This document shows, piece after piece, positions 36,280 to 45,006 of a DNA stretch of 64,000 bases. The stretch is from Congregibacter litoralis KT71 (lineage in GTDB: Bacteria > Pseudomonadota > Gammaproteobacteria > Pseudomonadales > Halieaceae). Each line of letters starts with the position of its first letter. The stretch's first letter is position 1. The stretch covers positions 4,071,338-4,135,337 of the forward strand of contig NZ_CM002299.1 in the NCBI RefSeq assembly GCF_000153125.2, in the 5' to 3' direction. Below the pieces are notes generated by a model, which was given only the letters and a program-made list of their open reading frames with translations, was not told the origin of the DNA and did not search any database. Both the position numbers and the translations under genes were made by a program.

Positions 36280-36813
36280 ATGAGTGCAGGCAACGACGCA
36301 GCCGATAACGCTAATAAGCAGTTGCGCCGCATACTGATCATCGCCTACGGAAGAGCTGCTGATGCGGACTCGAGGGTCGCTTCCGCGCTTCTTGAAAAGC
36401 TCCGCGAGCGCAGCATCTCCGATAGCTGGTGGTTAACCTTGATTCAGGATGATGCCCTCAGGCTGGAGCATGCTCTGGATCTGAGGCCCAACGATCTCGC
36501 GATTTTTATTGATACGCATCTCCACGGAAAAGCGCCTTTTGAGTTCATAGAAATCACTGATGATGGCAAAGCGCCCATCTTGCCGGAGGCGGACGCTGTG
36601 ATTCCGGGGGATATCTTGCACGCCCTGGCAACCCTGGGTCGAAACCGAACCCTGCCCCCCAGCTTTCTTCTCACCCTGCCAATGCCCAGGGATGAATCGA
36701 AAGGAGACATCGCTCCCGACATTGACGCGAGCATCACCTATGCCGTGGATTTTCTGGAGAATCTCCTCGGGGATACCAGCAACGAACACTGGCGCTCGGA
36801 AACCAACGGCTAG
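36280..36813 (+). CDS. degenerate hydrogenase-maturation-protease-like protein (M52 fold)
   Basis: 177 aa from the ATG at 36280 (AGGGGA upstream). [26 protein letters not shown] aligns with the start of HybD-type proteases (ILVLGVGN..L..D..G...v..L), [16 protein letters not shown] with their 'viivDA...G' strand, and [27 protein letters not shown] with the end helix and strand. The acidic residue of the first metal site is Ser and the His of the third is missing, so peptidase activity is doubtful. No hydrogenase genes are nearby. The family link is from pattern reading and is moderate. Confidence 0.6.
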   Translation: MSAGNDAADNANKQLRRILIIAYGRAADADSRVASALLEKLRERSISDSWWLTLIQDDALRLEHALDLRPNDLAIFIDTHLHGKAPFEFIEITDDGKAPILPEADAVIPGDILHALATLGRNRTLPPSFLLTLPMPRDESKGDIAPDIDASITYAVDFLENLLGDTSNEHWRSETNG

Positions 36814-36892
36814 CGTCGCGAAGAAGCATCAGAGAAAACGGCGGTGAAGGGGGTAAAAGAGGAGAAAGAGGAGAAAGAGTAAAAAAGAAAGC

Positions 36893-38914
36893 TCAGTCTC
36901 TCTTTGTCTCCGCCCCAGCCTCTTCCTCCGCCTCAATATCCAGTACCACGGCACCTGCGCTCATTTGCTCTCCTTCCACACCATGAATAGCGGTGACCAC
37001 GCCGTCGATCTGCGCCAGGAGCCGGTGCTCCATCTTCATGGCCTCCATCACCGCCAGCTCATCACCCCGGGATACCTTGTCACCCACGGCAACGCGCAGC
37101 GTTAGAAGGTTGCCGTGCATGGGCGCCAGGACGGCACCGGAACCCTCCCGGTCCCCGTCCGCCGCAGACAGTGCCAACTCGTTCGCGAGGACAAACATCC
37201 GGCCCCGGGACTGCAGGGCAAGAGTGCCCTGATCCATAAAGCAGTAAGCGACGTCACGCTGCAAACCGTCCATGGCCACGCGTAGTTGTCCGTCCCGGGC
37301 GCTATCCACCAACAGCAGCTCCCGCCGCGTGTCTCCCAGAGCAATGTCAAAGCGGTCATCACCCAAGGGGAGCACGCTCAAGGACCGGAGTTCTTCGTTG
37401 ACCGTATAGCTGAAGATGCTCTCCATCACGCGGGCACCGGTGGTGCCATTGAGCAGCGCGTCATCAAAAACCCGCCCCTCGAGACCCTGCTCCTCGCCCT
37501 GCAGATAGTGAAGAAGCGCAGCCAGGCAGAGATCGTCCTCTCCCGGGATACTCGTCGACACTCCCTCGGGAAACTCCTCCTCGATAAAGGCCGTGGTTGC
37601 CTCTCCCCGGGCGAAACTCTCCCGCTCGAGCACATCGATAAGAAACTCCCGATTACTGGTGATGCCAAAGAGCACGGTATTCTTCAGGGCGCGGAGCAAT
37701 CGGCGCCGCGCGGTATCGCGATCATCCCCGAAGGCAATAATCTTGGCGATCATGGGATCGTAGAATGGCGACACCATCTGGCCCGGGAACAGTCCGTGAT
37801 CTACCCGTATGCCGACGCCCGAGGGTGGCTCCCAGGCCAGAGCCCGACCGCTGGCTGGTAAAAAGTCGTTCACCGTGTCCTCGGCGTAGAGGCGGACCTC
37901 CATGGCGTGACCCCGGAGGTGCACATCTTCCTGACCGCAGGGCAGCCTTCCCCCCTGGGCTACATGGAGCTGCAGATCAACGAGATCAAGGCCCGTAACC
38001 AGCTCCGTGACGGGGTGCTCCACCTGAAGGCGGGTGTTCATTTCGAGAAAATAAAACTGCTCCTCGCTGTCGAGAAGAAACTCCACGGTGCCCGCGCCGA
38101 CATAGTCGATACTTTGTGCCGCGGCTACAGCAGCGATGCCCATGGCGGCTCGCAGTTCCGGATTCATTACCGGGCAGGGAGCTTCCTCCACGACCTTTTG
38201 ATGTCGTCGCTGCACGGAACAGTCGCGCTCCCCGAGGTGAATCACATTCCCGTGGGCATCTCCAAACACCTGTACTTCGACATGCCGTGGCTGTGTCACC
38301 GCTTTTTCCAGAATCAGCTCGCCGCTGCCAAAGGCGTTTTCTGCCTCGGAGCGCGCAGATGCCAGGGCCCCGGGGAAATCCGCCATCGCAGTCACGAGAC
38401 GCATACCCCGGCCCCCGCCTCCCGCCGCGGCCTTAACCATGATGGGCATGCCCATATCCCTGGCGGCCGCGATGAGCGCATCATCCGATTGATCTGCCGA
38501 TTGATAGCCCGGAATACAGGGCACCCGCGCCTCCAGCATGCGTCGCTTGGCGGCCGCCTTGTTACCCATGAGTTCGATGGCCTCCGCCGAGGGACCGATA
38601 AACACCAGACCGGCATCGACACAGGCCGCGGCAAAGGCGGCGTTCTCGGACAAAAAGCCATAGCCCGGATGAATGGCCTCGGCACCGCTGCGAGCCGCGG
38701 CATCAAGGATGCGTTGGGGATTCAGATAAGACTCTTTTACCGGAGCCGGACCGATAAGCACCGCCTCATCCGCCAGGGCCACATGGGGTGCATCCTCATC
38801 AGCCTCGGAGTAGACGGCAATAGTGCGGTAGCCTGCCGCCTGTGCACTACGGATGATGCGAACCGCAATCTCCCCACGGTTGGCTACAAGGACGCTGTCG
38901 AAGGGATGAGTCAT
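36893..38914 (-). CDS. acyl-CoA carboxylase alpha subunit (biotin carboxylase + biotin carrier)
   Basis: 673 aa. Biotin carboxylase: VANRGEIAVRIIRSAQAAGYRTIAVYSEADEDAPHV, ATP-grasp KAAAGGGGRGMRLV, EMNTRLQVEHPVTELVTGLDLV. The biotin carrier domain at the end has VMEAMKMEHRLLA (biotinyl Lys). Same family as methylcrotonyl-, geranyl- and propionyl-CoA carboxylases. Its ATGA overlaps the stop of the enoyl-CoA hydratase gene. With the AtuA-family gene upstream the best guess is a geranyl-CoA-carboxylase-like enzyme (AtuF), but the substrate is inference. Confidence 0.92.
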   Translation of the reverse strand: MTHPFDSVLVANRGEIAVRIIRSAQAAGYRTIAVYSEADEDAPHVALADEAVLIGPAPVKESYLNPQRILDAAARSGAEAIHPGYGFLSENAAFAAACVDAGLVFIGPSAEAIELMGNKAAAKRRMLEARVPCIPGYQSADQSDDALIAAARDMGMPIMVKAAAGGGGRGMRLVTAMADFPGALASARSEAENAFGSGELILEKAVTQPRHVEVQVFGDAHGNVIHLGERDCSVQRRHQKVVEEAPCPVMNPELRAAMGIAAVAAAQSIDYVGAGTVEFLLDSEEQFYFLEMNTRLQVEHPVTELVTGLDLVDLQLHVAQGGRLPCGQEDVHLRGHAMEVRLYAEDTVNDFLPASGRALAWEPPSGVGIRVDHGLFPGQMVSPFYDPMIAKIIAFGDDRDTARRRLLRALKNTVLFGITSNREFLIDVLERESFARGEATTAFIEEEFPEGVSTSIPGEDDLCLAALLHYLQGEEQGLEGRVFDDALLNGTTGARVMESIFSYTVNEELRSLSVLPLGDDRFDIALGDTRRELLLVDSARDGQLRVAMDGLQRDVAYCFMDQGTLALQSRGRMFVLANELALSAADGDREGSGAVLAPMHGNLLTLRVAVGDKVSRGDELAVMEAMKMEHRLLAQIDGVVTAIHGVEGEQMSAGAVVLDIEAEEEAGAETKRD

Positions 38915-39747
38915 GATCCGCTCCCCCTGTTGTCCCGGGGTCCACTGCCTGTTGCAGACACCCAGCTCGCCTTACGCTTTTCCCCAAAGGCCTGCATACC
39001 CTCCCGCGCCTCATCACCCAACATGGCATCGGCAAAGCGCTCCGCCGCGAACTGCACCAGCTCGGACCCTTCCAACTCCTCCGTAGCCGAGATGATCTGT
39101 TTCGTCAGGGCAATCGCCCCCGGTGCACCGCGATGGGCGTCACTGAGCACGGACTGCAGACGGGATTCCAGTGCTTCGAGATCGGGCTCCACGAAATGGG
39201 CAAAACCCAGGCGGTGCGCCTCCACACCGTCAAAGCGCTGAGCGGTGAGGAGCAATCGCCGCGCCTGGGAGGCGCCGATACGAGCAATCACCACGGGAGT
39301 AATCTGTGCCGGGGGAATCCCCAGGGTGACCTCCGTCAGTGCGAATTTGGCATCCGCCGTGGTGACCACCACGTCGGCGAGACAGGCGATACCCAGACCA
39401 CCGGCCATCGCAGCACCCTCGATGGCCACGATGAACAATTGAGGCAGCTGGCGGATCGCTACCATCATGCGACCGAAGTCGGCATTAAAGGCCACGATTT
39501 CATCCCGAGGCATGCCCGCCTGAAAGACGTTCCGGAACATCTTCAAGTCACCGCCGGAACAGAACGCGCCGCCCTTACCGCGCAACACGACGAAGCGATA
39601 GGGTGCGCTCGGGAGTGCCTCGAGGACGGCGGCCAACTCGTCGGCCATAGCCCCGGACAGGGCGTTGCGGGTCTCGGGGCGATTAAACCAGATGACCAGG
39701 GTATCGCCCCGGGGTTCAAGGAGGAGATTTTCAACAGCGGGTAACAT
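38911..39747 (-). CDS. enoyl-CoA hydratase/isomerase (AtuE/LiuC-like)
   Basis: 278 aa from the ATG at 39747 (AAGGAAA upstream); a longer frame reaches 39780 but overlaps the upstream stop. Crotonase fold: NRPETRNALSGAMADELAAVL, LRGKGGAFCSGGDLKMF (oxyanion hole), IEGAAMAGGLGIACLADVVVTTADAKFALTEVTLGIPPAQI. In the atu/liu pathways this step hydrates the carboxylated enoyl-CoA. Position between the two carboxylase subunits supports that role. Confidence 0.88.
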   Translation of the reverse strand: MLPAVENLLLEPRGDTLVIWFNRPETRNALSGAMADELAAVLEALPSAPYRFVVLRGKGGAFCSGGDLKMFRNVFQAGMPRDEIVAFNADFGRMMVAIRQLPQLFIVAIEGAAMAGGLGIACLADVVVTTADAKFALTEVTLGIPPAQITPVVIARIGASQARRLLLTAQRFDGVEAHRLGFAHFVEPDLEALESRLQSVLSDAHRGAPGAIALTKQIISATEELEGSELVQFAAERFADAMLGDEAREGMQAFGEKRKASWVSATGSGPRDNRGSGS

Positions 39748-39776
39748 GGGCTTTCCTTGTAGTTGTCCGGACACGA

Positions 39777-41411
39777 TCACATGCGCGCCACGCCAAAGGC
39801 GTTGGGGCTGACGGCCCGGTGGCGACCCTCCCAGCAGGTCTGGAGTGCCATGGCGATGACCCGGCGGCTGTCCCGGGGGTCAATGAGGCCGTCGTCGAGC
39901 ATCCGCCCGGAGGTATAAAAGGCATCTGACTGACGGTCATAGTGCGCAATGACTTTTTCTTCCTGGGCACTGAGCATCGCCTCATCAACATCCCGCCCCT
40001 TGCGCGCGGCACCGGCCCGAAAAACTTCCGACATGGTCTTGGCCGCCTGCTCTCCGCCCATGACGCCGATCTGAATGTTCGGCCAGGAAAAAACAAAATC
40101 GGGATCGTAGCCCTGACCGCACATGCCGTAGTTTCCCGCGCCAAAGCTGGCACCAATCATGAGTGTTAACCGTGGCACCCGCGCATTGGTCACCGCCTGA
40201 ATCATTTTGGCGCCGTGCTTGATCATGCCCGCATGCTCATACTGGGTACCCACCATGTAACCGGTGATGTTCTGCACAAACAGCAGGGGCGTGTCGGACT
40301 GATCGCAAAGCTGAATAAACTGCGCCGCCTTGGTGGCGCCGTCGGGATCGATGGGGCCGTTATTGCACAGGATTCCCACGGGCATGCCATGGATATTGGC
40401 CTGCATGCACAGCAGGGTGATGCCGTAAGCAGGCTTGAACTCCAGAAAACGGGAGCCATCAACCAGGCGGGCAATGACTTCCCGGGCGTCATAAGGTTGC
40501 CGGTAATCCACGGGCACGACGCCGAGGAGTTCCTCCGGTGAATAGAAAGGTTCCTCAAAGTCCTGCGCCGGTGGCGAAGGACAGCGTCGGTTCCAGTTGA
40601 GCCGGGCCACAACTTCCCGGCAGAGTTGCACCCCGTGAGCGTCATCTTCCGCGAGGTACTCCACCAGGCCCGTGACCTGGGAGTGCATCACTGCGCCGCC
40701 CAGCTCCGCATCGTCCGCCACTTCGCCAGTGGCGGCCTTGAGGAGAGCCGGACCCGCCAGATAGGCCTTGCCGTTGCCCTTCACCCCAACGACATAGTCG
40801 CTGAGACCCGGCATATAGGCGCCGCCGGCGGCCGATGCACCGTGGAGCACGGTGACGACGGGAAGCCCTGCGGCGGACAGCCTTGCCAGGCGCGCGAAGA
40901 TCCCGCCACCGGCCATCCACATTTCCACTTCGTATTCGAGGAGGTTGGCACCGGCGCTTTCCACGAGATGCACAAAGGGCAGCTTCTGTTCGATAGCGAT
41001 GTCCATAACCCGACAACCCTTGCGGGTGGATGTGCGGGTCATGGAGCCCGCATTGATGCCCGAATCATCCACCTGAATCATGCACCGGGTACCCGACACG
41101 TAGCCGATGCCGGCGATCTGCGTTGCCCCGGGGACCGAGGTTTCCGGGTTGCTATCGTCCAGGAGGTAGCCCGCCATATTGCCGATTTCCAGAAAAGGCG
41201 ACCCGGGATCCAGGAGTCGGGTCAGGCGCTCCCGGGGCAGTAGCTGACCGCGTTTTTCAAAGCGGGGCCGCGCCGCGTCCGACAGGGTCCGGGAACGCTC
41301 CAGAATGCCGTTCATTTTCTCAATGAGCGCAAGATGATCCTCCCGATTGCGCGCAAAGCTGTCCGCAGCGGTGCTGACTTGGGAGCGAAAAGGCGGTGAC
41401 TGATAGGCCAT
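39777..41411 (-). CDS. acyl-CoA carboxylase beta subunit (carboxyltransferase)
   Basis: 544 aa. Carboxyltransferase of the PccB/MccB/AtuC family: RLLDPGSPFLEIGNMAGYLL, HLVESAGANLLEYEVEMWMAGGGIFARLARLSAAGLPVVTVLHGASAAGGAYMPGLSDYVVGVKG, and GASFGAGNYGMCGQGYDPDFVFSWPNIQIGVMGGEQAAKTM. Transfers CO2 from carboxybiotin to the acyl-CoA. Works with the alpha subunit encoded two genes downstream. Confidence 0.93.
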   Translation of the reverse strand: MAYQSPPFRSQVSTAADSFARNREDHLALIEKMNGILERSRTLSDAARPRFEKRGQLLPRERLTRLLDPGSPFLEIGNMAGYLLDDSNPETSVPGATQIAGIGYVSGTRCMIQVDDSGINAGSMTRTSTRKGCRVMDIAIEQKLPFVHLVESAGANLLEYEVEMWMAGGGIFARLARLSAAGLPVVTVLHGASAAGGAYMPGLSDYVVGVKGNGKAYLAGPALLKAATGEVADDAELGGAVMHSQVTGLVEYLAEDDAHGVQLCREVVARLNWNRRCPSPPAQDFEEPFYSPEELLGVVPVDYRQPYDAREVIARLVDGSRFLEFKPAYGITLLCMQANIHGMPVGILCNNGPIDPDGATKAAQFIQLCDQSDTPLLFVQNITGYMVGTQYEHAGMIKHGAKMIQAVTNARVPRLTLMIGASFGAGNYGMCGQGYDPDFVFSWPNIQIGVMGGEQAAKTMSEVFRAGAARKGRDVDEAMLSAQEEKVIAHYDRQSDAFYTSGRMLDDGLIDPRDSRRVIAMALQTCWEGRHRAVSPNAFGVARM

Positions 41412-41429
41412 GGGATTGTTCTCTCGGCG

Positions 41430-43250
41430 TTATTCGCTAATGGGTAACTGATGCTGCAGCGCAAGGCTTCGGGGAAGGTCGATACGTTCCGTCAGCAACA
41501 GCTGGGCATAGGCTTTACCCTGAGGATCGGCGCGGAGACTGGCGACGCCGCCTCCCCCCAGCACATCGTGGAGCAGAAAATTCAGGGCCTGCGTACCGGG
41601 TAAGTAAAAGCGATCTACGGGCCGGGACTGCCCCGGCTTCAAAAAGTGCGCAAAATAGCTGGCGAGTTTTTCCGGGGTCAGGGCGGCCGCAATCCACGGC
41701 AGGTAATCCGGGTGTCGGGCCATAATGCCTATGTTGGCCTTATCGCCTTTGTCGCCACTGCGGCCAAAGGCTAGTAACTCCAGGGGAACCGCCACACTGT
41801 CCCGGGACAGCTCGGGAACCGGGGGCGGCGCCATGGGCGCGGGCAGATCGCCCGGACTTCCCCCCTCTTCAAGGTGCACAGGCAGCACCTCACCATCGAG
41901 CTCCAAAACGATCTCCACCTGATCTTTGGGAATCAAGAGAGAGAAGAGACGCACCACCGGCGTGGGCTTTGGTCTGGCCCCGGCAAAGCTGGCAAGGCCC
42001 GGAGGCGCTGTCAGCGCCAGCCCCACCATTTCTTTGAGAAAAATACCCACACCCCGGGGGCTGGGGTGTTTCACCGCAAGCTTCACGTCCACCTCACGGC
42101 TTCTGAAATAGCGAACGGCTGCGCCAAAATGGGATTCCACGCCCAGTATTTCAACACTGGTTTCCTGCAGGGGTTCGAGACCCGCCCGGGCTAGCATCTC
42201 CTCGGTGCGGGCAAAGATGCTCTCGGCCAGGTGCCGGGCTTTTTTGGGAGCATCCCGGCCAATCATGGTCCAGATCTGCCCCGCCCGAAAACCATCGGTC
42301 CAGGTCGCACTCACCTTATAGTCCCCGGGCGCACCATGCCCCCGGGCACCGCTCACCGCCACGAGATCAGGACCCAGCTGGGACAGCTCTACCCGGCTAA
42401 AGTCGCAGATAACATCGGGAAGCACATAGGCGCCGGGGTCCCCGATCTCGTAAAGCATCTGCTCGCCCACGGTGCCCACGCTGACCAGGCCGCCGGTGTT
42501 GTCAGGCTTGCTCACGGTGAAGCTGCCATCCGGGGAAAGCGTTGCGATGGGGTAACCGGCCGAGCCCAGGGAGTCGACGATAGACTCCCAGTCCGTGAAA
42601 TTGCCACCGGTGGCCTGGGTGCCGCACTCGAGAATGTGTCCGGCGAGACTGCCCTGGGCCAGCTTGTCATAGTCCCTGCGCTGCCAGCCAAAGGCATGAA
42701 TCGCGGCCCCTAGGGTCACTGCGCTGTCGACACAGCGACCGGTGATGACGATATCGGCACCGGCATCAAGCGCCGCAGCAATAGGGAACGCACCGAGGTA
42801 GGCATTGATACTGGCGATTCGCGAGGGATCGGGGAACGCCTCGCCAGAAAACATTTCTTTCGCACTGGTGAATTCGGCCGCACGCTCAGCAATATCATCA
42901 CCCAGCACCACCGCAACCCGGAGGTTTAAGTCCTGCTCGGCGATGAGCGCTCGCAAAGCCTCCGCGCAAGCCCGGGGATTAACGCCGCCGGCGTTGGCGA
43001 GGACCTTCACCCCCTGCTCGGCAATCGCCGCGAGGTTTGGTCCCATGGCTGCGGTCACGAAGTCCGTTGCGTAGCCCTTGCTGTCGTCGGCGGCTCGGGC
43101 CCGCGCCATGATAGACATGGTTACTTCGGCGAGATAATCGTAAACGATGTAATCGAGGTTCCCCGAAGCGAGGAGCTGCGGCGTCGCCAGGGCGGCATCC
43201 CCCCAATAGCCCGAGGCGCCCCCTATGCGTATCTGTGCGTCGCCTGTCAT
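41430..43250 (-). CDS. AtuA-family (DUF1446) protein
   Basis: 606 aa from the ATG at 43250 (MTGDAQIRIGGASGYWGD); a longer open frame to 43295 is judged non-coding. The N-terminal domain has IRIGGASGYWGDAALATPQLL, VKVLANAGGVNPRACAEAL and ADIVITGRCVDSAVTLGAAIHAFGW, and the C-terminal small domain has PLELLAFGRSGDKGDKANIGIMAR, typical of AtuA, the first structural gene of Pseudomonas acyclic-terpene operons. Biochemical role not established. It leads the four-gene carboxylase group. Confidence 0.9.
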   Translation of the reverse strand: MTGDAQIRIGGASGYWGDAALATPQLLASGNLDYIVYDYLAEVTMSIMARARAADDSKGYATDFVTAAMGPNLAAIAEQGVKVLANAGGVNPRACAEALRALIAEQDLNLRVAVVLGDDIAERAAEFTSAKEMFSGEAFPDPSRIASINAYLGAFPIAAALDAGADIVITGRCVDSAVTLGAAIHAFGWQRRDYDKLAQGSLAGHILECGTQATGGNFTDWESIVDSLGSAGYPIATLSPDGSFTVSKPDNTGGLVSVGTVGEQMLYEIGDPGAYVLPDVICDFSRVELSQLGPDLVAVSGARGHGAPGDYKVSATWTDGFRAGQIWTMIGRDAPKKARHLAESIFARTEEMLARAGLEPLQETSVEILGVESHFGAAVRYFRSREVDVKLAVKHPSPRGVGIFLKEMVGLALTAPPGLASFAGARPKPTPVVRLFSLLIPKDQVEIVLELDGEVLPVHLEEGGSPGDLPAPMAPPPVPELSRDSVAVPLELLAFGRSGDKGDKANIGIMARHPDYLPWIAAALTPEKLASYFAHFLKPGQSRPVDRFYLPGTQALNFLLHDVLGGGGVASLRADPQGKAYAQLLLTERIDLPRSLALQHQLPISE

Positions 43251-43296
43251 CCTTGCTTTCCACCTTTGCGAGACCAGAACAGAATAGTTATGCAAT

Positions 43297-43314
43297 ACTC
43301 AATAATTATCAAGT
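43297..43314. promoter_or_regulatory. likely operator of the TetR regulator in the divergent promoter
   Basis: ACTCAATAATTATCAAGT is an imperfect palindrome (14 of 18 positions symmetric, centre ATAATTAT). On the minus strand it covers a -35-like TTGATA, with AACTAT 17 bases downstream as the -10. On the plus strand a TATAAT (43341-43346) serves the regulator gene. A related half, CTCAATTATT, follows at 43319-43328. Confidence 0.45.
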
Positions 43315-43375
43315 GTTGCTCAATTATTCCTCTCGCGGCTTATAATGTGCTGAACGATGACCGTCGGGACCCACC

Positions 43376-44122
43376 ATGACTGATACCGCCCGAAGACGAT
43401 CCCGGGAACGCCTCGAGGAACGCGAGCGTGGCATCCTGGATGCCGCCACCCGGCTGTTTGCCACTGCGGGATTTCACGCCACCTCCACCCGGAAGATCGC
43501 CTCGGCGGCGGGCGTATCTGAAGGCACGGTGTTCCACTATTTCGGCAGCAAGAACGAGTTGATGCTGGGCATCCTGGATCGCTTTTACAACGAAGTGCTC
43601 AATCCAAAAGCGGCGGAGGTGCTGGATACGGTCATGGATACCCGGGGGCGCTTGCGGGCCCTCGCCCTGCATCACGTCTCATCCCTGGCGGCGGACAATG
43701 CCCTGATGCTGCGCCTCCTTCAGGTTTACGTCGGCGTAGATCTGGAGTTTCTGGGGCAAAGCGAACAGTCGCCGCTGCGCAGTCTCAATCGCGACTATGT
43801 GGGGCACCTGGATCGCGCCGTCCGCGAGGGCATGGAGCGCGGCGATCTGCGCGACAGTCTTCAGGTTCGCCCTCTGAGGGATATGTTCTTTGGCACGCTG
43901 GAGTATGGCCTGCGCACGCATATGTATCATCGCGGCGTAGACGGTCTGGCTGATTACGTGGATACCCTGCTGGATCCCCTGTGGGAAGGCCTTCGGGAGG
44001 CGGATCAACAAGGCAGCGATGCGACACTGATCGCCGAGCGTTTGGAGGCGGTCAGCCGGCGCCTGGAGCGCAGCGCTGAACTGCTGGAGGAGCGAAAAAC
44101 CTCAGGGAGTCTCCACGAGTAA
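43376..44122 (+). CDS. TetR-family regulator of the carboxylase cluster
   Basis: 248 aa. N-terminal HTH: RERGILDAATRLFATAGFHATSTRKIASAAGVSEGTVFHYFGSKNELMLGIL. The C-terminal effector domain is helical. Transcribed divergently from the AtuA-family gene with a shared 125-bp control region, as atuR is in Pseudomonas. Likely represses the cluster and is released by an acyl-CoA intermediate (inference). The 3' end overlaps the converging downstream gene by 21 bp. Confidence 0.9.
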   Translation: MTDTARRRSRERLEERERGILDAATRLFATAGFHATSTRKIASAAGVSEGTVFHYFGSKNELMLGILDRFYNEVLNPKAAEVLDTVMDTRGRLRALALHHVSSLAADNALMLRLLQVYVGVDLEFLGQSEQSPLRSLNRDYVGHLDRAVREGMERGDLRDSLQVRPLRDMFFGTLEYGLRTHMYHRGVDGLADYVDTLLDPLWEGLREADQQGSDATLIAERLEAVSRRLERSAELLEERKTSGSLHE

Positions 44123-44590
44123 AAACAATGACTCGGCCGCGACGCTCTGGGTGCCGTAAACCTTGGTTCCCCGCGGTTGCTGGGCAGCGGGCCCGAGCAG
44201 TTGCAACCACTCCCCCGGCTGGGCAAGGAGCGTGGAGCTGTAGCTTTGCCGCCGCTGACCGGCTTTTTGCGACACGTCGACGATGACCTCAATGCTACCG
44301 TCCTCACGTACCGTGGGCGTCAGGGCCACGGAATCCGCATCCCGGGGCTGTTCCTGCACCTGGGTCCAGAAGAAACCGCCGCTGGCCTGGAGCTGATAGT
44401 CCCGGCCGCTGGCCCGCGCAAAGCTGACACGACTGCCGGACATGGCCGTTAGGGTGAGACTGCTGTTATCCCGGGTGGTCACGATCCCGCTGGTCGGGGG
44501 CTGATTCGCCAGGGTCAGAAAAAGGTTCTGGGCACTCGCGGTCCCGAACAGGCAGAGCGCGAGAAGAGCGCTCCAAAGCGCTTTGCTCAT
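44102..44590 (-). CDS. secreted protein of unknown function
   Basis: 162 aa from the ATG at 44590, preceded by GGAG at seven bases; a longer frame to 44620 lacks a better site. Signal peptide MSKALWSALLALCLFGTASA, then an all-beta-looking domain: NLFLTLANQPPTSGIVTTRDNSSLTLTAMSGSRVSF, VIVDVSQKAGQRRQSYSSTLLAQPGEWLQLLG and a closing SLFLLVETP. Patterns of this kind resemble secretin-associated short beta domains, but I do not recognise the family. Confidence 0.7.
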   Translation of the reverse strand: MSKALWSALLALCLFGTASAQNLFLTLANQPPTSGIVTTRDNSSLTLTAMSGSRVSFARASGRDYQLQASGGFFWTQVQEQPRDADSVALTPTVREDGSIEVIVDVSQKAGQRRQSYSSTLLAQPGEWLQLLGPAAQQPRGTKVYGTQSVAAESLFLLVETP

Positions 44591-44630
44591 CGCTGTGCTC
44601 CACCATCGCCGTGTCTGCATGGCCTTTCTC

Positions 44631-44930
44631 CTAGGAGGAACGGGCTTGTTTGCCCGAGGAAGATTGTTTCCGCGGCGCAGGCTTTTTAGCCGCCACTCGT
44701 TTTGCCGCCGCGGGACGCTTCCCCGCAGGAGCTCCTGCCTTCGCCGTTTTAGCGCTGCTTTTTACTTTCGCTTTCGCCTTTGCTTTTGCTTTTGCTTTTG
44801 CTTTTGCTGCCGTTTTAGCGCGCGTTTTTCTCGCCGGTGTTTTATCCCCAGGCAGCAGGGCCAGCAATTCTTCAACGGAGGCTTCAAGGCAATCCATGAA
44901 AAACTCGATGTCGGGTAAGAGCTCCCGGGT
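44631..44930 (-). pseudogene. 3' remnant of a Lys/Ala-rich protein, cut by Tn3-family element
   Basis: The frame reads in from the transposon edge as PTRELLPDIEFFMDCLEASVEELLALLPGDK, then a Lys/Ala tail with about seven KA repeats, ending KQSSSGKQARSS. The stretch before the internal ATG at 44897 is clearly protein-like and in frame, and it ends at the inverted repeat, where a TAG is met. So the 5' part of the gene has been lost. The repeats are encoded by AAAGCA/AAGGCA-type hexamers. The tail resembles histone-H1-like or AlgP-like tails; the parent protein is not identified. Confidence 0.7.
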
Positions 44931-44971
44931 GGGGTCCTAGGGATTTTGCCTCCAAATATTGCAAAAACCGC
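44931..44971 (+). repeat. left terminal inverted repeat of element 1
   Basis: 41 bp starting GGGGTCCTAGGGATTTTGCC and ending AAAAACCGC; identical to the inverted copy at the right end. Weaker similarity (12 of 18) continues inward. Confidence 0.97.
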
Positions 44972-45006
44972 TGCAGGCCGCGCCAGCTGTGGTTTCTGGA
45001 GGCCCA

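Noticed and set aside
37907..39241. 444-codon plus-strand frame opposite the carboxylase alpha subunit and hydratase
   Set aside because: Shadow frame crossing two real genes on the other strand.
36893..43250. leucine (liu) degradation operon
   Set aside because: No isovaleryl-CoA dehydrogenase or HMG-CoA lyase is present, while an AtuA-family gene is; the liu reading remains possible only for the individual enzymes.
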